A DNA stretch of 64,000 nucleotides from NCBI GenBank assembly GCA_037444185.1, contig JBBIMW010000006.1:1-64000 (forward strand), given 5' to 3'. Source of the stretch: JAILZP01 sp037444185. GTDB lineage: Bacteria; Bacillota; Desulfotomaculia; Desulfotomaculales; Desulfocucumaceae. Position numbers and translations under genes: made by a program. The number at the start of each line of letters is the position of its first letter. Position 1 is the first letter of the stretch. Positions 17,649 to 25,503 of the stretch are shown here, in pieces. The notes under the pieces were generated by a model that was not told where the DNA came from, ran no database searches, and saw only the letters and a list, made by a program, of their open reading frames with translations.

Positions 17649-17829
17649 CCAAATGCCCGATGGCTCAGCAAGCAATAAAACGCCCGATGGCTTGGGAAAA
17701 ACCGGCCTTTTGTCCGATTTAGCTTCAAAAAGCCTCACAATTCTAAACTTATTCTTCTAGAATAATTTGCAAGAATTCAGGCGCCCTTAATATGAGGAAA
17801 AATCAGGAATATTGACGATAAAGACAGAA

Positions 17830-17865
17830 AAGCCATCTCTTGGTAATGCTATCAAGGAGATGGCT
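17830..17865. terminator. Hairpin, possible terminator
   Basis: AAGCCATCTCTTG pairs with CAAGGAGATGGCTT with one bulge. The flanking T content is weak on both strands. It could end the OYE transcript some 270 bases after its stop. Confidence 0.45.
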
Positions 17866-18016
17866 TCTTCATCATTTGGCGGCATAAGGAGGCTTTACAT
17901 GGAGTGACGGGCATGACCCCGGTCTGAATTTCAGTCTGAACAGAACCGGAAACCCGCATGAAATACATGAAATAAGGGTTCCTTCGGAACCACCGGCCCG
18001 GCCTCCGTAAAATATT

Positions 18017-18057
18017 AATGCCCGCAAACCCTTGATTTTAGCGGCTTCGCGGGCATT
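18017..18057 (-). terminator. Terminator of the tRNA-Arg transcript
   Basis: Perfect 9-bp arms AATGCCCGC / GCGGGCATT lie just past the tRNA 3' end on the minus strand. AATATTTT follows. Confidence 0.65.
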
Positions 18058-18061
18058 TTAC

Positions 18062-18136
18062 TGGTGCGCCCGGCAGGAATCGAACCTGCGCTTCCGGCTC
18101 CGGAGGCCGGCGCTCTATCCCCTGAGCTACGGGCAC
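18062..18136 (-). tRNA. tRNA-Arg, anticodon CCG
   Basis: The minus strand folds as a full cloverleaf. The 7-bp acceptor stem is GTGCCCG / CGGGCGC, the D arm is GCTC..GAGC, the anticodon stem CCGGC / GCCGG has loop CTCCGGA, and the T arm is GCAGG-TTCGATT-CCTGC. The anticodon CCG reads Arg codon CGG. The discriminator is A and CCA is encoded. Without CCA it is 72 bases. Confidence 0.97.
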
Positions 18137-18160
18137 CCTTCTGACAACACTGTAAAAAAT

Positions 18161-18189
18161 ATTATATCTCCATTGGCGATCAATTGCAA
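18161..18189 (-). promoter_or_regulatory. Sigma-A promoter of tRNA-Arg
   Basis: On the minus strand, TTGCAA (-35, 18184-18189) and a perfect TATAAT (-10, 18161-18166) are separated by 17 bases. The tRNA begins 25 bases downstream of the -10. Confidence 0.85.
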
Positions 18190-18239
18190 GAAAAAAATAA
18201 TTGCCGGCTATTGACATCATTCGGAGGATTTATATAAAA

Positions 18240-18255
18240 TTATAATGCATTATAA
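18240..18255. promoter_or_regulatory. 16-bp palindrome upstream of the nik operon
   Basis: TTATAATGCATTATAA is a perfect palindrome in the tRNA-nikA spacer and contains a -10-like TATAAT on both strands. It could be a metal-regulator operator or just promoter sequence. Confidence 0.4.
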
Positions 18256-18298
18256 AAGCATACTTGCCAAAAATTTTAATTTCATAAATAATAAAATG

Positions 18299-18348
18299 AA
18301 ACCATGAAGGTTTTGCCTGGGTTCCAGGGTTCTGTTCGTGGTTTTTTT
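18299..18348 (+). terminator. Terminator hairpin in the nikA upstream region
   Basis: AAACCATGAA pairs with TTCGTGGTTT (one G-T), an inner CCTGG / CCAGG stem lies in the loop, and a run of T follows (18342-18348). There is no plus-strand gene between it and the OYE gene 740 bases back. It therefore ends either a short untranslated RNA or a nik leader. Confidence 0.7.
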
Positions 18349-18470
18349 ATTTGAGCGCCCTGAATCTGGCGGCCGCTGGTTATTAAGGAGGGGTGCCGCA
18401 GTATTGACCGGCGGGGAACAGGGACGGCAGCGGGCGACAAGTATTATAATACGAGGAGTGTGAAGGTATA

Positions 18471-20069
18471 GTGCGCAAATTAAAAATCACAGCAATGGCT
18501 TTTTTATTGTGTGCTCTTCTAGTCTTTACCGCCGGCTGCGGAAAAGACAAACAGGCGGGGGACACCGCGAAGGCAAAATCCCTTACATTCTCATGGAGCA
18601 AGGATATCGGCGACCTGAACCCCCACCTGTATTCCCCCTCCCAATTTTTCGCCCAGGCGATGGTGTACGAACCCCTGGTCAAATACGCCGAAGGGGGTAA
18701 AATCGAGCCGTGGCTGGCGGAAAGCTGGGTCATTTCGCAGGACGGCAAGGAATACACTTTCAAATTGCGCAAAGGAGTGAAATTTTCCGACGGGTCCTCC
18801 TTCGACGCCAGGGTGGCCAAGAAAAATTTCGACGCCGTGCTGGCCAACGCCCAAAGGCACAAATGGCTTGAGCTGATTAATCAGATAAAGGAAACTGAAG
18901 CGGTGGATGACCACACTTTGAAGGTTGTTTTTAAAAACGCTTATTATCCGGCCCTGCAGGAGCTGGCCCTGATCCGTCCGCTCAGGTTCCTGGGGCCTGC
19001 GGGTTTCCCGGACAGCGGAAAGACTTCCGAGGGGATAAAGAAGCCCATCGGCACGGGACCCTGGGTTTTGAGCGAATACAAAAAAGGTGAATTCGCCGTA
19101 TTCAGCAGAAATGATCACTATTGGGGCACCAAACCCAAACTGGAGAAGGTCACGGTCAAAATAATCCCCGATGGTGAAAGCAGGGTGCTGGCCTTTGAAA
19201 AGGGTGAAATCGATCTTATTATCGGCAGCGGCTTGTTCAGCATCGATTCCTTCAACCGGCTCAAATCTTCAGGCAAGTACGGCACAATGATTTCCGGCCC
19301 CATGTCAACCAGAACCCTGGCCATTAATTCCAACCGCGGGCCCACCAGGGAGCTTAAAGTGCGGCAGGCCCTGCAGCACGGTTTCAACAAACAGGCAGTC
19401 ATCGACGGGGTCTTCTCCGGTACCGAAAAAAAGGCCGACACCCTTTTTTCTCCCAATTTTCCCTATTGCGACCTGGGCCTGAAGCCTCTGGAATATAGCG
19501 TTGAAAAGGCCGGGGCGCTGCTGGACGAAGCCGGCTGGAAATTGGTGGCGGGAAAGGACGTCAGGGAGAAGGACGGCGTCCCCCTGGAACTGGAGCTCTG
19601 TTTTGAAAGCACCAACGTCATTCAGAAGGCCGTGGCCGAAGTCATGCAGGGCGATCTTAAGAAAATTGGCGTAAGCCTGAAGCTGGTGGGAGAGGAGTCC
19701 CAGTCCCACAGCCAAAGACAGAAAGACGGCAAATTCCACCTGGTATTCAACGATACCTGGGGCGCACCATACGATCCCCACTCGCTGGTATCCTCCATGC
19801 GCGTGCCTTCCCACGCAGACTACCAGGCCCAGTCCGGGCTGCCCATGAAGGCGGAAATTGACAGGAAGATCGGGGAAGTGCTGCTGTCCACCGATGAAAA
19901 GACCCGGCGTGAACTCTACGCATATATCCTGGGCACCCTGCATGAGCAAGCCGTGTACCTGCCCGTCTCATACCAGACGAATATGGCCGTATACCACAAA
20001 AATGTAAGCGGATTCAGTTTCTCGCCCCAGGCCAACGAAATCCTGCTGCATGGCATAGAAAAAAACTGA
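18471..20069 (+). CDS. nikA: Nickel ABC transporter substrate-binding lipoprotein
   Basis: This family-5 solute-binding protein of 532 residues has a signal peptide with lipobox FTAGC, so it is a lipoprotein on the outer face of the membrane. The mature part follows E. coli NikA closely: DLNPHLYSPSQFFAQAMVYEPLVKY near residue 44, QRHKWLELINQIK, and late WGAPYDPHSLVSSMRVPSHADYQAQ. That makes nickel (or a nickel chelate) a better call than peptide, although E. coli-like specificity is inferred. Translation starts at GTG 18471 after GAAGG. It heads a five-gene nik operon with very short spacers. Confidence 0.9.
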   Translation: MRKLKITAMAFLLCALLVFTAGCGKDKQAGDTAKAKSLTFSWSKDIGDLNPHLYSPSQFFAQAMVYEPLVKYAEGGKIEPWLAESWVISQDGKEYTFKLRKGVKFSDGSSFDARVAKKNFDAVLANAQRHKWLELINQIKETEAVDDHTLKVVFKNAYYPALQELALIRPLRFLGPAGFPDSGKTSEGIKKPIGTGPWVLSEYKKGEFAVFSRNDHYWGTKPKLEKVTVKIIPDGESRVLAFEKGEIDLIIGSGLFSIDSFNRLKSSGKYGTMISGPMSTRTLAINSNRGPTRELKVRQALQHGFNKQAVIDGVFSGTEKKADTLFSPNFPYCDLGLKPLEYSVEKAGALLDEAGWKLVAGKDVREKDGVPLELELCFESTNVIQKAVAEVMQGDLKKIGVSLKLVGEESQSHSQRQKDGKFHLVFNDTWGAPYDPHSLVSSMRVPSHADYQAQSGLPMKAEIDRKIGEVLLSTDEKTRRELYAYILGTLHEQAVYLPVSYQTNMAVYHKNVSGFSFSPQANEILLHGIEKN

Positions 20070-20096
20070 GCACATAACCTTGATGCGAGGACTTCC

Positions 20097-21035
20097 ATGA
20101 AATGGTACATTATCATGCGCCTGGCCGGCCTGGTACCCGTACTGCTGGGCATTTCTGCGATTGCTTTTTTCCTGGTCCGCCTGGTGCCCTGCGACCCGGC
20201 CGAGGTTTATCTCAGGCTTTCCCAGGTCCCTCCCACCCCGGAAATGGTGGCCGCCGTCCGGGCCGACCTGGGACTGGACAGGCCCCTGCACATACAATAT
20301 CTGGACTGGTTGCATAAAGCTTTGCAACTGGACTTCGGATTATCCTTTGCAACCAGGGAGCCGGTTTTGGCCGAAATCATGAGGTGCTTTCCGGCCACCC
20401 TTCAACTTACTTTGGCCTCCATGGCGCTGGTACTGCTGATAAGCCTTCCCGCGGGCATTCTGGCCGCACTGTACAAGGACGGTGTTTTCGACCAGCTCAG
20501 CCGGGTGCTGGCTTTTCTGGGGGCCTCGGTGCCGAATTTCTGGCTGGGATTCATGCTGATGTATCTCTTTTCATTGAAACTGGACTTGCTGCCGGTTCTC
20601 GGCAGGGGAACCGCGGCACACCTGGCGCTCCCCGCCGTCACCCTGGCCATGTCCTACGCCGCAACTTACACAAGGCTTTTAAGGACCAGTATGCTGGACA
20701 GCCTCGGGTCCAATTTCGTTCTTTACACCAGGGCGAGGGGATTGCGGGAGAGGCTGGTGCTGGGGAGGCATGTATTGAAAAATGCGCTGCTCCCGGTGGT
20801 GACGGCTTTCGGCATGAGCGCCGGCCACATGCTGGCGGGCACCGTCATCGTGGAGAATATTTTCGCCTGGCCCGGCATGGGAATGCTCTGCGTATCGTCG
20901 ATTTTCAACAGGGACTACCCGGTGATTCAATGCTACGCACTGATCATGGCTTTAATTTTCGTGGCGTGCAACCTGGCGGTGGACATAGCCTACCGTTTTC
21001 TGGACCCGCGGATCAGGCTGGGAGGTGGCCGCTGA
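20097..21035 (+). CDS. nikB: Nickel ABC transporter permease NikB
   Basis: This 312-residue inner-membrane permease of the DppB/NikB type begins with a membrane helix (LVPVLLGISAIAFFLVRLVP). Five further helices and the binding-protein-dependent EAA-type loop follow, with HVLKNALLPVVTAFGMSAGHMLAGTVIVENIFAWPGMG. It pairs with NikC to form the channel. It lies 27 bases after nikA, and its stop overlaps the nikC start by one base (TGATG). Confidence 0.9.
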   Translation: MKWYIIMRLAGLVPVLLGISAIAFFLVRLVPCDPAEVYLRLSQVPPTPEMVAAVRADLGLDRPLHIQYLDWLHKALQLDFGLSFATREPVLAEIMRCFPATLQLTLASMALVLLISLPAGILAALYKDGVFDQLSRVLAFLGASVPNFWLGFMLMYLFSLKLDLLPVLGRGTAAHLALPAVTLAMSYAATYTRLLRTSMLDSLGSNFVLYTRARGLRERLVLGRHVLKNALLPVVTAFGMSAGHMLAGTVIVENIFAWPGMGMLCVSSIFNRDYPVIQCYALIMALIFVACNLAVDIAYRFLDPRIRLGGGR

Positions 21036-21904
21036 TGACAGTCAAAGCGGTCGTAATCAAACTGGCCGGGCGAAAACTGACGGCGGCCTGCCTTTTCGTC
21101 GTGCTGGCCTTAACCCTCGGGGGTGCGCTGGCCCCTTTTCTGGCACCCAACGACCCCAATCTGGTGGACCTGGGAAAGAAACTGAGCGGGCCCGGCCCGG
21201 AATTTCCCTTGGGCGCCGATCACCTGGGACGGTGCATACTTTCCCGGCTGATGCACGGAGCGAGAATATCGCTGGGCACAGCCTTTCTGGTAATGTTCCT
21301 GACCATTGCCGCCAGCATAGTCATCGGCGCCTTGTCGGGATTCAGGGGGGGACTTCTGGACGGCCTGCTCATGCGCATCTGTGATATGCTTCTGGCCTTT
21401 CCCAGCCTTGTCCTCGCCCTGGCCATCATCGGTATGCTGGGGCCCGGGCTGTTCAATATGATGATGGCCATGGTGTCGGTGCAGTGGGCCTGGTATGCCA
21501 GGATAATCCGGGGAATGGTGCTCGGTCTTAAGGAAAGCGGCTTCGTGCTCTCGGCAAGGATTTCCGGCGCAAGCGGTCCGGTTATTGTGGCCAGGCACAT
21601 TCTGCCGAATATACTCTCCCAGATTATTGTCCTTTCCACCCTGGATATGGGTTGGGTAATACTGCATATCTCAGGATTTTCCTTCCTGGGGCTCGGCATA
21701 CAGCCCCCCACCCCGGAGTGGGGGGCCATGCTCAATGACGGCAGGCAATTTTTAAGGAGCAATCCCTCTCTGATGGTTTATCCCGGCCTGATGATACTGA
21801 TGGTGGTGACGGCCTTCAATTTACTGGGGGACGCCCTGAGGGACGCCCTGGACCCGAGGGAGATATGGGGGGAAAACGGTTTTGGAAAACAAACCTCTGC
21901 TTAA
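21035..21904 (+). CDS. nikC: Nickel ABC transporter permease NikC
   Basis: This 289-residue DppC/NikC-type permease starts MTVKAVVIKLAGRKLTAACLF at ATG 21035, behind GGAGGTGG. The frame is open far upstream but that part only shadows nikB. It has an N-terminal helix, the periplasmic segment ending FPLGADHLGRCILSRLMHGAR, and the EAA-loop ARHILPNILSQIIV. It pairs with NikB. Its 3' end overlaps nikD by 23 bases. Confidence 0.9.
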   Translation: MTVKAVVIKLAGRKLTAACLFVVLALTLGGALAPFLAPNDPNLVDLGKKLSGPGPEFPLGADHLGRCILSRLMHGARISLGTAFLVMFLTIAASIVIGALSGFRGGLLDGLLMRICDMLLAFPSLVLALAIIGMLGPGLFNMMMAMVSVQWAWYARIIRGMVLGLKESGFVLSARISGASGPVIVARHILPNILSQIIVLSTLDMGWVILHISGFSFLGLGIQPPTPEWGAMLNDGRQFLRSNPSLMVYPGLMILMVVTAFNLLGDALRDALDPREIWGENGFGKQTSA

Positions 21905-22877
21905 AGTTGACAATTTGCGAGTTAGTATAAACGTGCCCGGAGGGGTGGTCCGGGCGCTGAACGGCGTCAGCTTTCAAATCAACGCCGGAAAGGTGCTGGG
22001 ACTGGTGGGTGAAAGCGGCTGCGGCAAGACCGTCACCTGTTTGTCCCTGATGGGACTGATGAAGGGTCAGGGCATAGAAGTAACCGGAAAAGTGGAACTG
22101 AACGGAAAAGACTTGCTAAGTCTGTCCCCCCGGGAGATGAGAACCCTTCGCGGCAGAGAAATGGCCATTATACTGCAGAATCCGATGAACGCCTTCAATC
22201 CCTTGGTGACCGTAGGGCGTCATTTTACTGAAACCATAAAAAGCCACCTCCCGGCTTCGGAGAAAGAGGCCAGACAAACCGCCATCGGGTACCTGCGACG
22301 GGCCGGCCTTCCCAACCCGGGGCGGATTATGGATCAATATCCCTTTCAATTGAGCGGAGGGATGCTGCAAAGGGCGATGATCGCCATCGCCATGTCAATG
22401 AGTCCGCCGGTGCTGCTGGCCGACGAGCCCACCACCTCTCTGGACGCCACCCTCAGGCTGCAGATTCTGGGACAAATAGCTATTCTTATAAAAGAACACA
22501 ACACGGGTGTACTGCTGGTATCTCACGACCTTGGGGTGATCGCCCGGCTGGCCGACGAGGTGGCGGTGATGTACTGCGGTTATATTGTGGAAATGGCGAC
22601 CGCCGTCGAGTTGTTCAACAGCCCGCGCCACCCCTACACCCGGGCACTGATGGCCTCCCGTCCGGGATTGAAAAAGAAAAGAATAAACCCCATCGGGGGT
22701 CAACCACCTTCCCTCATAAATCTGGATAAAACCTGCCCCTTTTTCGAAAGATGCCCCGGGACGGAAAGGGCGTGTCTCAATTACGAAATGGAACCCGCAA
22801 TTTTTTCGAATGGGCATCTGGTGAGATGCGCCATTTATGGCACGGGCAGGAGAAAGGCGCTGAAGGGGCTTGCTTGA
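21882..22877 (+). CDS. nikD: Nickel ABC transporter ATP-binding protein NikD
   Basis: This 331-residue ABC ATPase has Walker A GESGCGKT, signature LSGGMLQRAMIAIAM and Walker B VLLADEPTTSLD followed by the switch His in VSHDLG. The C-terminal oligopeptide/dipeptide-type extension has CPFFERCPG..C, which in relatives binds an iron-sulfur cluster. It drives NikBC transport together with NikE. The start is a TTG at 21882 inside the nikC 3' end; another start nearby is possible. Confidence 0.88.
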   Translation: MENKPLLKVDNLRVSINVPGGVVRALNGVSFQINAGKVLGLVGESGCGKTVTCLSLMGLMKGQGIEVTGKVELNGKDLLSLSPREMRTLRGREMAIILQNPMNAFNPLVTVGRHFTETIKSHLPASEKEARQTAIGYLRRAGLPNPGRIMDQYPFQLSGGMLQRAMIAIAMSMSPPVLLADEPTTSLDATLRLQILGQIAILIKEHNTGVLLVSHDLGVIARLADEVAVMYCGYIVEMATAVELFNSPRHPYTRALMASRPGLKKKRINPIGGQPPSLINLDKTCPFFERCPGTERACLNYEMEPAIFSNGHLVRCAIYGTGRRKALKGLA

Positions 22878-23820
22878 TCTGAGAAACGTATCCAGGAGGT
22901 ATTCAGCAGGAAACAGGCTCTGGGGAAGAAACAGGATGACAGAAGCGGTGGCGGGTGTTTCCCTGTCCCTGGGGGAGGGCCGCTGCCTGGGGCTGGTGGG
23001 TGAAAGCGGCTGTGGCAAAAGTACGTTGGGCAGGCTTGTTTTGGGACTGGAGAAACCGGACGGGGGGGAAGTGGTTTTCCGGGGGCACAACATTCACACT
23101 GCGCCCCCGGCGGACCGCAAGGAACTGCGCAGGAACCTGCAGGCAGTCTTCCAGGACTGCTGCGGATCGGTGAACCCAATGCACACCGCCGGCGCCATCA
23201 TTGCCGAGCCGCTGAAAAACTATCACAGAATGACGCCCGCAGAAGAAAAGGAAATGGCGGAGGAGTTGTTGAGCAAGGTGGGACTCTCCCCCTGGGACTC
23301 CCGGAAATATCCGCACCAATTCAGCGGCGGACAGCTGCAGAGGGTATGCATCGCCAGGGCCATCGCTTTGAGGCCGGGACTGATCATTTTGGACGAGGCG
23401 GTGAGCAGCCTGGACATCTCGGTGCAGGCCCAGGTGCTGAATTTGCTAGCGGACCTGAAAGAAGATTTCAAACTGTCCTATATATTTATTTCCCACGACA
23501 TAGAGGCGGTCTGCTATATTTCTGACTGCATTGCGGTAATGTACCTGGGCAGGATAGTGGAGTATATCGACGACCCACATCTGATTGACAGCCTGCGGCA
23601 CCCCTACGCCATAAAGCTGATGTCCTCGGTGCTCCACCCCCGCCCCGGTCGGCGCGCGCCTCTGGAGTATAAATTTGACGAAATAGACGTCTCCACCGCT
23701 TCAGCCGGCTGCAGCTACGTACCCAGGTGTACCGCCGCCGTCAAATCATGCTATGGGGAGACACCACTCCTAAGGGCGATAAATAACAAACACCGCGTGG
23801 CCTGTTTCAGGGTATTGTAG
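22870..23820 (+). CDS. nikE: Nickel ABC transporter ATP-binding protein NikE
   Basis: This second ABC ATPase of 316 residues has Walker A GESGCGKS, Q-loop VFQDCCGSVNP, signature FSGGQLQRVCIARAI and Walker B LIILDEAVSSLD. The C-terminal C..VPRC..C motif is typical of the oligopeptide/nickel family. TTG 22870 lies behind GAAGGGG and overlaps the nikD stop by 8 bases. It ends the transporter set; a GNAT gene follows 35 bases later. Confidence 0.88.
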   Translation: MLDLRNVSRRYSAGNRLWGRNRMTEAVAGVSLSLGEGRCLGLVGESGCGKSTLGRLVLGLEKPDGGEVVFRGHNIHTAPPADRKELRRNLQAVFQDCCGSVNPMHTAGAIIAEPLKNYHRMTPAEEKEMAEELLSKVGLSPWDSRKYPHQFSGGQLQRVCIARAIALRPGLIILDEAVSSLDISVQAQVLNLLADLKEDFKLSYIFISHDIEAVCYISDCIAVMYLGRIVEYIDDPHLIDSLRHPYAIKLMSSVLHPRPGRRAPLEYKFDEIDVSTASAGCSYVPRCTAAVKSCYGETPLLRAINNKHRVACFRVL

Positions 23821-23855
23821 AGGCTCCAGCCTGCCGCTGGACTTCGGACAAATGC

Positions 23856-24389
23856 ATGGAGGTGATGACTTTGACCGCAAAATGCACATTGACCGTCAGG
23901 GAGGTCCTCAGAGAGGAAATACAACCGGTCGCAAAGTTTGTGCTGGACATGATGAGGCAGGTTTACAACCATGAAGTCAGCCCGGCAGCACATTCCAGAA
24001 TACTGAACATGGAGAAATTCTATATAATCCCTGAGGACTGCATTTTCCTGGCCGCCTTTGACAAAGACAACGAAATCGCCGGGACGATAGGGATATGCCG
24101 CTACGACGGCCGCATTGCCGCCCTGAAGGGCTTTTACGATACAAAAACCACCGCTGAAATGGAAAAGTGCTATGTGGCAAAAATCCATCGCAGGAAGGGA
24201 GTTGGATCTATGCTGGTTAAGGAGGCGCAGATATTCTGTCAAAGCAGGGGGTACGAAGTGATTTATCTGCACACTCACAGATATCTGCCCGGAGCCCTTG
24301 ATTTCTGGCTGGCCCAAAACTTCACGATAAGGCTTGATGAGAAAAACGGACAACAAACCGTGCACATGGACAAATATATACGCAGCTAG
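23856..24389 (+). CDS. GNAT-family N-acetyltransferase in the nik operon
   Basis: A protein of up to 177 residues with the GNAT core: a beta-strand ending EIAGTIGICRYDGRIAALKGFY, the acetyl-CoA loop CYVAKIHRRKGVGSMLVKEA near residue 108, and a C-terminal LDFWLAQNF segment. The substrate is unknown. The start is uncertain: GGAGGTG (23858-23864) best serves a TTG at 23871, while ATG 23856 and ATG 23865 are poorly spaced. Its place behind nikE suggests a role with nickel or another metal ligand, but that is only positional evidence. Confidence 0.75.
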   Translation: MEVMTLTAKCTLTVREVLREEIQPVAKFVLDMMRQVYNHEVSPAAHSRILNMEKFYIIPEDCIFLAAFDKDNEIAGTIGICRYDGRIAALKGFYDTKTTAEMEKCYVAKIHRRKGVGSMLVKEAQIFCQSRGYEVIYLHTHRYLPGALDFWLAQNFTIRLDEKNGQQTVHMDKYIRS

Positions 24390-24401
24390 ACGGTGTTATT
24401 T

Positions 24402-25163
24402 TTAAGTATTGCCTCTCTTTTCAGCCGCCACCATGAACATGGGCGTCGATCTGTAAAGCACCTTATCATTTTCGTCCCATACCTTTTCAGTGATGTCCGT
24501 ATCTATAAAAATCCTGCAAAAGCCGGTATCGGCCAGGGCTGCGGCGTCCCACTGCGGGCGGCGGCGGCCGCTTAGATAAAGCTGCCGGGCAATGTCGTCG
24601 CTCTCCTCCCTGTTGACGTCGGCGTGAGGATCCGGTATCCCAAGTTTTTGGGCCCGTTCCAGATCCTCCCGGTACAACCTGTCCATTTCGGGGTCAAACA
24701 GCCGCAAGTGCCAGTTGGCGTCAAATATCAGAAGCCTGCCGCCGGACTTCAGCACCCTGTGCCAATCCCGGTACGCTTGCTGAGGTTCCCTGAGGACCCA
24801 GGTAAGATTCCTGCAGATAATTAAATCAAATGTCCCATCGGAAAAATCCAGGTTATGGGAATCCATCTGGTGAAACTCCACCTCAAAACCGGCCTTTAGC
24901 ACGTTATCTCTCGCTTTTGCCAGCATGCCACCGGCGCAGTCGATGGCGGTGATCCTATGCCCCATACCGGACAATAGCATGGCAAAAAAACCGGGACCTG
25001 TGCCGATGTCCAAGACCGCCAGCGGTTTGCCGGGAGGCCGGTGCTCATTGATGAGGGTCGCCCAGGCGTCTTTTTTAAAGCTATCCATCTCCCTCCAGAT
25101 GTGATCATTGTAGCGTGAAGCACTTCCCTGCCAGTAATTCTCAATCCGCTGCTGAATATGCAC
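24402..25163 (-). CDS. Class I SAM-dependent methyltransferase
   Basis: This 253-residue protein has motif I VLDIGTGPGFFAMLLSGMG near residue 50, motif II-like ITAIDCAGGML, a post-motif FHQMDSHNLDFSDGTFDLIICRNLTWVL, and late LKSGGRLLIFDANWH. It is a generic small-molecule methyltransferase of the UbiE/BioC type. It is convergent with the nik/GNAT operon with only 12 bases between stops. A strong inverted repeat lies 31 bases upstream of the start. The substrate is unknown. Confidence 0.82.
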   Translation of the reverse strand: MHIQQRIENYWQGSASRYNDHIWREMDSFKKDAWATLINEHRPPGKPLAVLDIGTGPGFFAMLLSGMGHRITAIDCAGGMLAKARDNVLKAGFEVEFHQMDSHNLDFSDGTFDLIICRNLTWVLREPQQAYRDWHRVLKSGGRLLIFDANWHLRLFDPEMDRLYREDLERAQKLGIPDPHADVNREESDDIARQLYLSGRRRPQWDAAALADTGFCRIFIDTDITEKVWDENDKVLYRSTPMFMVAAEKRGNT

Positions 25164-25194
25164 CGTCCGTCATCCTTTCATTAAAAAATATTCC

Positions 25195-25225
25195 GGAACC
25201 GCGGGAACATAGCGCCCGCGGTTCC
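25195..25225. other. Perfect inverted repeat upstream of the methyltransferase
   Basis: Arms GGAACCGCGGG / CCCGCGGTTCC (11 bp, no mismatch) flank a 9-base loop. On the minus strand a T-rich GGAATATTTTTT tail follows after a 5-base gap, so a leader attenuator is possible. It may equally be an operator. Confidence 0.6.
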
Positions 25226-25315
25226 TGTTACAATGAAGGAGGCCCTTGAAAGCTGCTTTGCCGGAGAAGAAAATGCCACCAGGACTTTTTCCATTGCTTT
25301 TACACCCTTTTGCGA

Positions 25316-25366
25316 AAAACAAAAAACCACGGAAGCACCCCTTGTACAGGGCAATACCTTCGTGGT
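25316..25366 (-). terminator. Rho-independent terminator of ldh
   Basis: On the minus strand ACCACGAAGG pairs with CTTCCGTGGT (one bulge) around an inner CCCT / AGGG stem. TTTTTTGTTTTT follows. It lies about 140 bases after the ldh stop. Confidence 0.8.
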
Positions 25367-25503
25367 ACCGGCTGTGGGAGAATTAACTTGTAGGAATCCC
25401 GACCGTTCTTTTACAGATATGTCTAATACATTATAATTTTATACTTTTTTTATGAATACTTCAATAACAATAATAAAATATTTTTTAAATGCGGCATTCC
25501 ACG

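Larger units (their letters stand above)
17559..18016. other. Intergenic gap without a convincing gene
   Basis: No supported reading frame. It holds an inverted repeat CGCCCGGCAG / CTGCCGGGCG (17592-17601 and 17633-17642), two nearby copies of CGCCCGATGGCT-like sequence (17655-17692), a hairpin at 17830-17865, and a fragment matching the 3' end of tRNA-Arg. Confidence 0.6.

Noticed and set aside
18380..18470. Nickel/cobalt riboswitch before nikA
   Set aside because: GGGGAACAGGGACGGCAGCGGGCGAC is suggestive, but I could not build the expected four-helix fold by eye. Kept only as a check in the nikA finding.
20384..21034. Upstream extension of the nikC frame through nikB
   Set aside because: It overlaps nikB entirely, has repetitive non-membrane sequence, and the real start at 21035 has a good ribosome site.
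25233..25436. 67-codon plus-strand frame in the ldh-methyltransferase spacer
   Set aside because: It runs through the ldh terminator; although AAGGAGG-like sequence lies inside it, the product has no recognisable features.
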